DNA of 10,183 nucleotides, from positions 1-10,183 of the forward strand of contig JACZKF010000126.1 of assembly GCA_014860175.1 (NCBI GenBank), written 5' to 3'. The notes beneath the pieces were generated by a model, which was not told the origin of the DNA, did not search any database, and saw only the letters and a program-made list of their open reading frames with translations. Below, in pieces: positions 1 through 6,145 of this stretch (positions are counted from its first letter, which is position 1; the number at the start of each line of letters is the position of its first letter). Made by a program: the position numbers and the translations under genes. This DNA is from Desulfuromonadales bacterium. Its GTDB lineage: Bacteria; Desulfobacterota; Desulfuromonadia; Desulfuromonadales; JACZKF01.

Positions 1-1
1 G

Positions 2-403
2 CGGTTACCGGAGGCAGGAGGGGAGACGGTGGGGACGGCGGACTATCGTGGTCGGCGCAATCTGGCTCTGTTGCTGACCCATCCCCCCGGTTGTGCCCCC
101 TGCGAGGCGAAGCTGCGGGAGTTGGCCGCCGGCTACGGCGAGCTGACGGCCGGGGTGGCTGAGGTGCTGGCCGTGGTGCCGGCACCTGTGGCCGCCGCAC
201 GGGAGATGAAAGAGCGCCTCGGTCTCCCCTTCCCGGTCCTGGCCGATCCTGAGCACTCCCTCGGCGAGGAAGGTTGGCTGGTGGTGGCCGACCGCTTCGG
301 TGAGGTCTTCGCCAGCGGTCGGGCCGGCGAGCGGCACCTGATCCCCTCGGTGGGGGAGATTGCCGAGGAGTTGGCTTTTATCGAGGTGCAGTGCCCGGAA
401 TGA
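2..403 (+). CDS. Redoxin/AhpC-TSA-like thiol protein, 5' end outside window
   Basis: Small thioredoxin-fold protein of the peroxiredoxin-like (AhpC/TSA) group, likely a thiol-disulfide or peroxide-handling protein; the substrate is unknown. The frame is open to the window edge. The residues just before the GTG at 29 (LPEAGGETVGTADYRGRRN) look like the usual redoxin opening 'LPDxxGxxVxLxDYRGRRN', so I treat the gene as 5'-truncated. A GTG at 29 with a good GGAGG (17-21) in front is the alternative start. A CAPC motif (codons 92-103) follows the first beta strand and is the likely redox centre. The C-terminus 'FIEVQCPE' resembles the 'FIxxQCPE' tail seen in this family. I see no signal peptide in the visible part, so a cytoplasmic location is likely. 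The gene is followed by a terminator and is not coupled to the deacetylase downstream. Confidence 0.75.
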   Translation, partial: RLPEAGGETVGTADYRGRRNLALLLTHPPGCAPCEAKLRELAAGYGELTAGVAEVLAVVPAPVAAAREMKERLGLPFPVLADPEHSLGEEGWLVVADRFGEVFASGRAGERHLIPSVGEIAEELAFIEVQCPE

Positions 404-416
404 GGAGCGCCCGTCG

Positions 417-437
417 ACTGGCCCGGTTCGGACCAGT
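417..437 (+). other. Hairpin-forming inverted repeat after the redoxin gene
   Basis: ACTGG and CCAGT arms enclose a CCG-GTT-CGG inner stem-loop with a single C/A mismatch. It lies 14 bases after the redoxin stop. No T tract follows, so it is not an intrinsic terminator by itself. It may protect the mRNA 3' end or be incidental. Confidence 0.35.
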
Positions 438-481
438 AAGCGTCTGAAGGGACTTCTCCCGGTTTCCGTAGTCGGACGGAA

Positions 482-504
482 GTGCCTGTCGGCACGTCTT
501 TTTT
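482..504 (+). terminator. Rho-independent terminator of the redoxin gene
   Basis: A perfect 5-bp GC-rich stem (GTGCC / GGCAC) with a TGTC tetraloop is followed after GTC by six consecutive T. A flanking GAC/GTC pair could lengthen the stem across a bulge. It separates the redoxin gene from the deacetylase gene, which therefore needs its own promoter within about 505-560. A lone TATCAT (533-538) there is -10-like but has no convincing -35 partner. Confidence 0.7.
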
Positions 505-571
505 CGTGCTGGCTTCGGGACCGTCGATCGGCTATCATCCAGCCTCCTGCTCACCCTATGGAGGTTGTTGA

Positions 572-1369
572 ATGTCCCGCCCTTTGCTGTCGCTCCCCCT
601 GGTCCTTGGTCTGCTGCTCCTGGTCGCCATCACCCCCCTTGCCGCTTCGGACCCCGTAACCGTCCCCATCCTTCTCTATCACCGCTTCGGCCCCACCGTT
701 GCCGACAGCATGACCGTGCGTACTCCTGTCTTCGAGGCCCATCTGCAGCATCTGCAGGAACATGGCTACACCGTCATTGCCCTGCGGCGGCTGATCGACT
801 GGCGTCTCGGCAAAGGTCCGGCCCCCCCTCCCAAATCGGTGGTGATCGTCGCCGATGACGCCCACCTGTCGGTCTATACCGAGATGGCGCCGCTGGTGAA
901 AAAGTACAAAGTACCGGTGACCCTGTTCGCCTACCCTTCGGCGGTTTCCAATGCCAAATACGCTCTGACCTGGGAGCAGCTGCGCGAACTCAAAGCGAGC
1001 GGCCTGTTCGACGTGCAGTCGCACACCTACTGGCACCCTAATTTCAAGAAGGAGCGCAAGAAGCTCTCCCCGGCGGAGTTCGACCAATTTACCACCCGGC
1101 AACTCACCAGATCGAAAGAGAAGCTGGAAAAGGAGCTCGGCGGGCCGGTTGATCTTCTCGCCTGGCCCTTCGGCATTTACGATGACGACCTCCTCGCCCG
1201 GGCGGCCGCTGCCGGCTACCTGGCGACCTTCACCATCGAGCGTCGCCACGTGGGCGCCAACGACCACCCGATGCGTCTCCCCCGTTACCTGCTCATCGAT
1301 TCCGATCAGGGGAAGACCTTCGCCCGCATCCTGGCCGGCGACGGGCCACAGCGCAGCCTGGCTTTTTAG
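572..1369 (+). CDS. Secreted polysaccharide deacetylase (NodB/PgaB-like)
   Basis: Predicted metal-dependent carbohydrate esterase 4 family enzyme removing acetyl groups from an extracellular or periplasmic N-acetylated glycan. The substrate, exopolysaccharide or peptidoglycan, cannot be told from sequence. Residues 1-25 form a signal peptide (hydrophobic stretch ending in LAAS) without a lipobox. The PgaB-type opening 'ILLYHRFG' is at 33-40. Motif 1 is VADDA at 93-97, giving the catalytic/metal Asp pair D95-D96. Motif 2 is SHTYWH at 150-155, giving metal ligands H151 and H155. Motif 3 is the WPFGIYDDD segment at 198-206. Motif 1 departs from the classical TFDDG by losing F and G but keeps both acids. 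The start is ATG 572 with GGAGG (560-564) seven bases upstream. At 265 residues it is a single deacetylase domain without the C-terminal hydrolase domain of full-length PgaB. It has its own leader and lies outside the sigma-54 operon that follows. Confidence 0.85.
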   Translation: MSRPLLSLPLVLGLLLLVAITPLAASDPVTVPILLYHRFGPTVADSMTVRTPVFEAHLQHLQEHGYTVIALRRLIDWRLGKGPAPPPKSVVIVADDAHLSVYTEMAPLVKKYKVPVTLFAYPSAVSNAKYALTWEQLRELKASGLFDVQSHTYWHPNFKKERKKLSPAEFDQFTTRQLTRSKEKLEKELGGPVDLLAWPFGIYDDDLLARAAAAGYLATFTIERRHVGANDHPMRLPRYLLIDSDQGKTFARILAGDGPQRSLAF

Positions 1370-1390
1370 CCGCCTTGTTCTCTGGAGCAG

Positions 1391-1448
1391 GTTTCCCCAA
1401 ATGGGGATTACTGTTTCCCCTTTGCAGGAATCCCTGACTTCAGCAGGG
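1391..1448 (+). promoter_or_regulatory. Candidate enhancer sites for a sigma-54 activator
   Basis: A dyad GTTTCCCCAAATGGGGAT lies at 1391-1408 (arms TCCCCA / TGGGGA). A related half-match beginning GTTTCCCC and ending AGGAAT lies at 1413-1431. The two GTTTCCCC starts are 22 bp apart, two helical turns. A third dyad follows, CCCTG (1432-1436) / CAGGG (1444-1448), around CTGACTTCAG. The block lies about 50-110 bp upstream of the predicted transcription start, where NtrC-type activators normally bind. The binding protein is inferred, most likely the activator encoded at 6142-7515. Alternatively, the first dyad could be the 3' end structure of the deacetylase mRNA, but no T tract follows it. Confidence 0.45.
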
Positions 1449-1471
1449 TGAAAATTCAGCTACTTACAGGG

Positions 1472-1487
1472 TGGCACGAGGGTTGCT
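1472..1487 (+). promoter_or_regulatory. Sigma-54 (RpoN) -24/-12 promoter
   Basis: TGGCACGAGGGTTGCT matches the sigma-54 consensus TGGCAC-N5-TTGCW at every defined position, with the required 10 bp between the -24 GG (1473-1474) and the -12 GC (1485-1486). Transcription is predicted to start near 1498, giving a leader of about 57 bases before the lipoprotein ATG at 1555. Sigma-54 promoters need an AAA+ activator, and the operon downstream encodes one. Confidence 0.88.
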
Positions 1488-1499
1488 TAATGCCCCCGG

Positions 1500-1516
1500 T
1501 CCACCACGGTGGTGGA
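1500..1516 (+). other. Perfect palindrome at the predicted transcript 5' end
   Basis: TCCACCACGGTGGTGGA is a perfect 8+1+8 inverted repeat starting about two bases after the predicted start of transcription. In RNA it would form a strong 5' stem-loop, which could stabilise the message. In DNA it could be an operator. A second short dyad, CTTCA-AG-TGAAG (1527-1538), sits between it and the AAGGGAG ribosome binding site (1541-1547). Confidence 0.55.
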
Positions 1517-1554
1517 TGCCATGCCACTTCAAGTGAAGAAAAGGGAGATCCAAG

Positions 1555-2160
1555 ATGAAAAGACTTAGTGTACTGCTGCTTTGCCTAGCCTTGATTGCCA
1601 CCCTGAGTGCCTGCGGCAAACAGCCGACCGCCGAGATCGAAGCCGCTCGCACCGCCATCGACGCCACGGTTGCCGACGGCGCCGAGAAGTTCACTCCGGA
1701 GGAGCTGAAAGCCCTGAACGATCAGCTGGCGGCCGCGCTGGAAGAGATCAAGGTTCAGGACGGCAAGACGTTCAAGAGCTATGACCAGAGCAAGAATGCT
1801 CTGTTGAAGGTGACGGCTGATGCCGAAGCGCTGAAAGCCCGGATCGTTACCGTCAAAGAAGAGCAGCAGACCGCCGCCGCCACCGCCCTGCAGGAAGCCA
1901 CTGCCGCGATTGACGAAGCCAAAGCGATGCTGGCTGTCGCCCCGGTCGGCAAAGGCTCCCTGGCCGACATCGAAATGATGAAAGCCGACGTCGCCGGCCT
2001 GGAGATCGCCCTGACGGAAGTGCAGCCGCTGATCGACAGCGAGGAGTTCGTCGCCGCCAGCGAGAAGGCGACCGCCATCAAAGAGAAGGCGCTGAGTGTT
2101 TCCGAAGAGATTCGGATCGCCCAGGAGAAAGCTGCCGCTGCTGAAGTGGTAACGAAGTAG
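1555..2160 (+). CDS. Alpha-helical lipoprotein with C-terminal lysine
   Basis: Exported lipoprotein of 201 residues. The N-terminus has a type II signal peptide with lipobox LSAC (C20 is the lipidated residue). Gly at +2 with no Asp suggests sorting to the outer membrane. The mature part (about 182 residues) is rich in Ala, Glu and Lys with heptad-like spacing and almost no aromatic residues, so it should be nearly all helix or helical bundle. It appears to share its layout with the N-terminal half of the next gene's product: G-A-x4-P-E-E at 42-50 matches GAVVYAPDE there at almost the same distance from the lipid cysteine. The last residue is Lys (…EVVTK), as in Braun's lipoprotein. The function is unknown; it may be a structural or sensory envelope protein related to DUF4398-type lipoproteins. 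It is the first gene after the sigma-54 promoter; the start is ATG 1555 with AAGGGAG upstream. Confidence 0.85.
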   Translation: MKRLSVLLLCLALIATLSACGKQPTAEIEAARTAIDATVADGAEKFTPEELKALNDQLAAALEEIKVQDGKTFKSYDQSKNALLKVTADAEALKARIVTVKEEQQTAAATALQEATAAIDEAKAMLAVAPVGKGSLADIEMMKADVAGLEIALTEVQPLIDSEEFVAASEKATAIKEKALSVSEEIRIAQEKAAAAEVVTK

Positions 2161-2180
2161 TCGACCGGAGGACTGGCCCG

Positions 2181-3281
2181 TTGCTCTTTCGGTACTTTCG
2201 CACGGGCCTGCTCGCCGCTATTGCCGCGGCCCTCATCGGGTGTAGTGATCCGCCGGCGCCGCCGGAAGTCCAGCAAGCTCTCAATCAGGAGCAGGACCTC
2301 TGGCGAGCCGGCGCGGTCGTTTACGCCCCGGACGAATACAACGCCTACCTCACCGCTCTGCAGTCCGGCCGCGATTATTTCGTCCGGGAACAGGGGCGTT
2401 TCGTCTGGTTTCGGGATTACGATGCCGTTGGCGCCGCCTTTCGCCAGCTTCTTGACCAGGGGGAGCAGGTGGCCGATGCTGCCCGCGCCAACCGGGAGCG
2501 GCAGGCCGGGCTGGCCGCCGACCGGCTTGCCCGTCTCGAAGAACGGGTGCGCGCGCTACGCCGGCTGATCGGATCGGTCAAAGACCGTCGCCTGTCCAAA
2601 CGCAGTCTGGTGGCGGCGGAGATCGCCGTCGAGGAGGCGCGGCTGCTGGTCGCCGCGGGCAAGAGCGCCGAAGCTCAGGCGAAGGCGACCGAGGCCGAGG
2701 CGGCCATCGGCCGGCTCAGCCAGGCCATTCGACCGCTCCTCTCCCGTTACGCCGACCGTCAGCAGATCGCCCGCTGGAGCACCCTGGCCGCCGAGGCGAT
2801 TGCCGCCTCCCGGCGTAGCGGCGGCTATGCCATCGTCGTCCACAAGCTCGACCGGAAGCTCGTCCTTTACCGGGGCGGCGCGCAGGTGCGCAGCTATCCA
2901 GCGGGGATGGGGTTCAATTACCTCGCCGACAAGCTGCATGCGGGAGATCTTGCCACCCCCGAGGGGCACTACCGGGTGGCGCGTAAAAATGCCGCCAGCC
3001 GCTACTTCCGGGCTCTGCTCATCGATTATCCGACGGAGGCAGACCGCCGACGCTTCGCCCAGGCCAAGCGTAGTGGGCAGGTTCCTGCCGGCACCGGCAT
3101 CGGCAGTCTGATCGAGATCCACGGAGGTGGCAAGGATGGGATGACCAATGGCTGCGTCGCCCTGGAAAACCCGCAGATGCAGGAGCTCTTTGACCGGGCG
3201 GAAGTCGGTACTCCGGTCGTCATCATCGGTACTCTTAATCCCGACAATATCGTCGCGAAGACTCTGCCATGGCTCGATTGA
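2181..3281 (+). CDS. Lipoprotein L,D-transpeptidase (YkuD domain, TNGC-type active site)
   Basis: Predicted periplasmic enzyme of the YkuD family, which forms or breaks peptidoglycan links at meso-diaminopimelate. The start is TTG 2181, supported by GGAGGA at 2167-2172 and by the signal peptide that begins there. The lipobox LIGC gives lipidated C21. Residues about 25-205 are a helical, Arg/Ala-rich region resembling the preceding lipoprotein. The YkuD domain covers about 216-351: first strands at YAIVVHKLDRKLVLYRGG, then IEIHGG (311-316, His314) and TNGCVAL (322-328, catalytic Cys325). The usual SHGC is replaced by TNGC, a variant also seen in other lipoprotein or YafK-like members as far as I recall. 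The gap to the lipoprotein stop is 20 bp. The 3' end overlaps the next gene by 13 bp, so translation is probably coupled. Confidence 0.88.
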   Translation: MLFRYFRTGLLAAIAAALIGCSDPPAPPEVQQALNQEQDLWRAGAVVYAPDEYNAYLTALQSGRDYFVREQGRFVWFRDYDAVGAAFRQLLDQGEQVADAARANRERQAGLAADRLARLEERVRALRRLIGSVKDRRLSKRSLVAAEIAVEEARLLVAAGKSAEAQAKATEAEAAIGRLSQAIRPLLSRYADRQQIARWSTLAAEAIAASRRSGGYAIVVHKLDRKLVLYRGGAQVRSYPAGMGFNYLADKLHAGDLATPEGHYRVARKNAASRYFRALLIDYPTEADRRRFAQAKRSGQVPAGTGIGSLIEIHGGGKDGMTNGCVALENPQMQELFDRAEVGTPVVIIGTLNPDNIVAKTLPWLD

Positions 3282-3979
3282 ACTTTCCTTTCAAACGCTC
3301 GGCAACCTCCTCGTCACCTGACGATCTGACACCGCCCCGGCGGCGGCTCGGAACCCTGCACCGGCGCTCGGCCGCCGCCCTGATAGTGGGGGCTGTCGTC
3401 CTTTGCGCTCTCGAGGGGGTGGGGTGGCTGCTTGCCGGTCGGTCGCCGGCCCCGGCGGCGGTCGACGGGAACCAGCGGCTGCGCGCCATGCAGTCGGAGA
3501 ATGCCCGTCTCCGGCAGAAGATCGCCGCCCTGGCCCCCAAGGGGGTCTATGTGGTGATCGATACGGCCGGCAACCGGGTCTACCTGCGGCAAGGGGACGA
3601 GACGCTGAAAGAAATGCTCGCCTCCTGCGGCAGTGGCAATGTTCTGGAAGATCCGGCCGGCGGCCGCACCTGGACCTTCGATACCCCCCGCGGAGAATTC
3701 CGCATCCAGTCGAAAATCTCCAAACCGATCTGGATCAAACCCGACTGGGCCTTCATCGAGGAGGGGGAGCCGATCCCGAAACGCCATGCAGAGAGGGCCG
3801 AGCCGGGGATGATGGGCGATTACGCCCTGGGGATCGGCCAGGGGTATTTCATCCATGGCACCCTCTATTCCCGCCTTCTCGGGCGCAATGTCTCCCACGG
3901 CTGCGTGCGTCTCGGCGACGACGACCTCAAGACCCTGGTGAAGAAGGTCTCCCTGGGTACCCGAGTGATTATCTTCTGA
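3269..3979 (+). CDS. Membrane-anchored L,D-transpeptidase (YkuD, SHGC-type)
   Basis: Second YkuD-family enzyme of the operon, 236 residues. A short basic cytoplasmic N-terminus (RRR at 24-26) leads into one transmembrane segment at about 34-56, so it is anchored in the inner membrane with the catalytic domain in the periplasm. A short coiled coil (about 67-88) separates anchor and enzyme. The YkuD domain begins at GVYVVIDTAGNRVYL (92-106). The active site has FIHGT (194-198, His196) and canonical SHGCVRL (209-215, Cys212), and the domain ends with TRVIIF. All catalytic residues are present. The ATG at 3269 lies inside the previous gene and has only a weak ribosome binding site, suggesting translational coupling. 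Its stop overlaps the next start as TGATG. Whether it cross-links peptidoglycan or attaches a protein cannot be decided from sequence. Confidence 0.88.
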   Translation: MARLNFPFKRSATSSSPDDLTPPRRRLGTLHRRSAAALIVGAVVLCALEGVGWLLAGRSPAPAAVDGNQRLRAMQSENARLRQKIAALAPKGVYVVIDTAGNRVYLRQGDETLKEMLASCGSGNVLEDPAGGRTWTFDTPRGEFRIQSKISKPIWIKPDWAFIEEGEPIPKRHAERAEPGMMGDYALGIGQGYFIHGTLYSRLLGRNVSHGCVRLGDDDLKTLVKKVSLGTRVIIF

Positions 3980-4656
3980 TGCGAAGCCTGCTGCTCCTTC
4001 TCCTTCTCTGTCTCTTCCTGGTGAGCCCAATCGTTGCCGGAGCAGGTCGTCCGGCGACCGAATCGCCGCTGGCCGTCGTAGCCGCCAACCAGCTGCTCAA
4101 GGCCGAGTACGACCTCGCCCGCAAACCGCAGATCTACTTCGTGGTCGACCTGCCGGCGAGCCGTTTTCGCTTCAAGGCAAGCGGGATCACCGTCACCGAT
4201 CTGACCATCGCCGGCCACCGCCTCTGGGGCCCGGTGCCGGCGTCGACGCCAAAGCCTCGCACCGTCGAGCAGAAAGAGGCGCTGTTCGCTCCCCAGCGGC
4301 AGAAGATTGAAGCCCCCAAGGTCACCGCGGGCAAAGACGAACGCCCTTTCAAGATCAAGGCCCTCGAACTCGGTGACATGCCGACCGCCTTTCGGGCGCG
4401 GTTCGACGACGGCACCCGTCTGTCTGTCCGGGCGGTACCCGAAGGTTTCCTGGCCCGTGGGTGGAGCACCGTTCAGACCGGCCTCTGGTATTTTACCCGC
4501 CCCCTGATTTCCGACTGGCACTTTCTTTTCGGGACGGCCTATACTGAGCTCCACCTGACCCTGCCGGCGCGCGACGTGCAACTCCTTTACTGGTCGCTCA
4601 CCGAGGGTTCGTCCTGCCTCATCGATTGGCCGCGTTCAGGTGCCGAGGCCGGCTGA
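3979..4656 (+). CDS. Exported protein of unknown function in the L,D-transpeptidase operon
   Basis: 225-residue protein I do not recognise. The start is ATG 3979, sharing its A with the TGA stop of the preceding gene; the frame is open further upstream, but that part is out of frame with the transpeptidase gene it crosses. A run of leucines at 4-15 followed by VSPIVAGA forms a signal peptide (cleavage near 20-22), so the product is periplasmic or secreted. The mature part starts with a helix (AANQLLKAEYDLARK) followed by beta-rich sequence. The segment YFVVDLPASRFRFK resembles the first strand pair of YkuD domains (compare VYVVIDTAGNRVYLR in the preceding protein), but there is no HG or GC catalytic motif. 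It could be a degenerate transpeptidase or a partner protein. Translational coupling implies a function linked to its neighbour. Confidence 0.7.
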   Translation: MRSLLLLLLLCLFLVSPIVAGAGRPATESPLAVVAANQLLKAEYDLARKPQIYFVVDLPASRFRFKASGITVTDLTIAGHRLWGPVPASTPKPRTVEQKEALFAPQRQKIEAPKVTAGKDERPFKIKALELGDMPTAFRARFDDGTRLSVRAVPEGFLARGWSTVQTGLWYFTRPLISDWHFLFGTAYTELHLTLPARDVQLLYWSLTEGSSCLIDWPRSGAEAG

Positions 4657-4681
4657 TGCTTAACCCGGGAGGTTGTTGCCC

Positions 4682-6145
4682 TTGAACGGATGGCGCCCGC
4701 CGCGCCCGCAACCGGGGCGGTTCTCTTTCCACCTCTCGCTGCGCACCAAGTTGGCCGCCTTGATGCTGGCGACCAGCTTCAGCCTGGTCGCCATTCTCGT
4801 CCTCTACTACTACCAAACGGAAAAAGCCCTTTACAGCGAGTTCCAGCGGCGCACGGCAGAGCTCTCGAAAGCGGTGCAAATCGGCATCGAAGGGGCCTCC
4901 AGCAAGAACCTCAACGACATCCGCGACCTGGAGAAGTACCTCGATCGCCTCAACCCCGAAGGGGTGCGGGAGATCTCGGTGATCAGCAGCGCCGACCGGA
5001 TCGTCGCCAGTACCCGGCAGGATAGCGTCGGCAAGTGGATCACCGAGCGGCGCAAGGAGCTCATCTTCAAGGCCGAACTCGGCGAACCGGTGACCGGGGA
5101 TGGGCCGGTGTACAACGTCATCATCCCGGTCTCTTCGGAGAGTGGGACGTTGGGGTACATCCATCTGACACTCGATGCCAAGGACTTTTCCGTTCTGCTG
5201 CGCGACAGCGCCATCCGCCGGGCCGGCGCCGCCCTGGGGATCCTCGCCATCGGCACCGTGATCGCGCTGGTGCTGGCCGGGCGTTACACCCGCCCGATCG
5301 TCGAAATTGCCACGGCGGCCGCCAGGGTGGCCGACGGCGACCTGACGCAGGAGATGGCGGCCGGCCGGCGGGACGAAATCGGCGTTCTTTCCCGCAGCTT
5401 CAACGATATGGTGGCGAAGCTGCGCGAGGACCGGGATCTGCGGGAGCGGCTGCGCACCGCCGAGCATCTGGCGAGTGTCGGCCAGTTTGCCCAAAGTATC
5501 GCCCATGAGATCAAAAATCCTCTCAACTTCATCAATCTTTCCATCGATCACATGCGCGATTCCTATCGTCCGGCGGACCCCCAGACAGCGGCGCGCTTCG
5601 AATCTCTGGTCGGTAACATCAAAGGGGAGATCCAGCGCCTGCGCCGTTTTGCCGAGAGCTATCTGGAGTATGGGCGACCCTTCGAGCTGCGCCGCCGGCA
5701 AACGGCTCTGCAGCCGCTGGTCGAAGGGGTCCTGGAGCTTTCGGCGGCGCGGGCGGAGGCGGCGGGAGTACGGGTGGAAGCCGACTTTCGGCCTTTGCCG
5801 GAGCTCCACCTCGATCCTGAATTCATTCGCACCTGCCTGCTCAATCTGGTCGCCAATGCCTTCGAAGCGATGCCGGCAGGGGGGCTCCTGAGCGTCCGGA
5901 CCGAGCTCAACGGGGCAACCGTGGCGATCGTCTGCACCGACAGCGGCACTGGAGTGGAGCGAGAGCTGTTGGAGAAAGTCTTCGAACCGTTCTTCACCAC
6001 CAAAAGCGGCGGCCTCGGGTTGGGGCTGGCCCTCACCCGCAAAGTCGTCGAAGAACATGGCGGACGGGTGGAATTTGACAGCCGCCCGGGGGAGGGGAGC
6101 GTGGTCACCCTGTTTCTGCCGGTGGAACGGGAGGTGCGCAGATGA
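4682..6145 (+). CDS. NtrB/ZraS-like membrane sensor histidine kinase
   Basis: Sensor kinase of a two-component system, 487 residues from TTG 4682. This start is chosen because GGGAGG (4667-4672) lies nine bases upstream; the TTG codons at 4673 and 4676 are too close to it. Order: TM1 at about 20-44; a periplasmic sensor of about 135 residues (single-Cache/PAS-like size, ligand unknown); TM2 at about 180-200; HAMP at about 201-253; HisKA with the phosphorylated His275 in FAQSIAHEIKNPL; HATPase_c with N box NLVANAFEAM (388-397), G1 box DSGTG (420-424), F box FEPFFTTK (434-441) and G2 box GGLGLGLAL. The AHEIKNPL H-box is typical of kinases partnered with NtrC-type regulators. It lies 25 bp after the preceding gene and overlaps the regulator gene by four bases (ATGA), marking the two as a cognate pair. 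Confidence 0.92.
   Translation: MNGWRPPRPQPGRFSFHLSLRTKLAALMLATSFSLVAILVLYYYQTEKALYSEFQRRTAELSKAVQIGIEGASSKNLNDIRDLEKYLDRLNPEGVREISVISSADRIVASTRQDSVGKWITERRKELIFKAELGEPVTGDGPVYNVIIPVSSESGTLGYIHLTLDAKDFSVLLRDSAIRRAGAALGILAIGTVIALVLAGRYTRPIVEIATAAARVADGDLTQEMAAGRRDEIGVLSRSFNDMVAKLREDRDLRERLRTAEHLASVGQFAQSIAHEIKNPLNFINLSIDHMRDSYRPADPQTAARFESLVGNIKGEIQRLRRFAESYLEYGRPFELRRRQTALQPLVEGVLELSAARAEAAGVRVEADFRPLPELHLDPEFIRTCLLNLVANAFEAMPAGGLLSVRTELNGATVAIVCTDSGTGVERELLEKVFEPFFTTKSGGLGLGLALTRKVVEEHGGRVEFDSRPGEGSVVTLFLPVEREVRR

Noticed and set aside
533..538. TATCAT as -10 element for the deacetylase gene
   Set aside because: No -35-like hexamer at 16-18 bp upstream, so a promoter cannot be supported from this alone.
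1345..1367. Possible terminator at the end of the deacetylase gene (GCCA/TGGC arms followed by five T)
   Set aside because: The stem is only 4 bp with a 10-base loop and overlaps the coding end; too weak to call.
3403..3978. Long open frame upstream of and continuous with the 3979 gene
   Set aside because: It runs through the second transpeptidase gene in another frame and gives a low-complexity Arg/Gly/Pro-rich translation. The signal peptide starting at ATG 3979 marks the real start.
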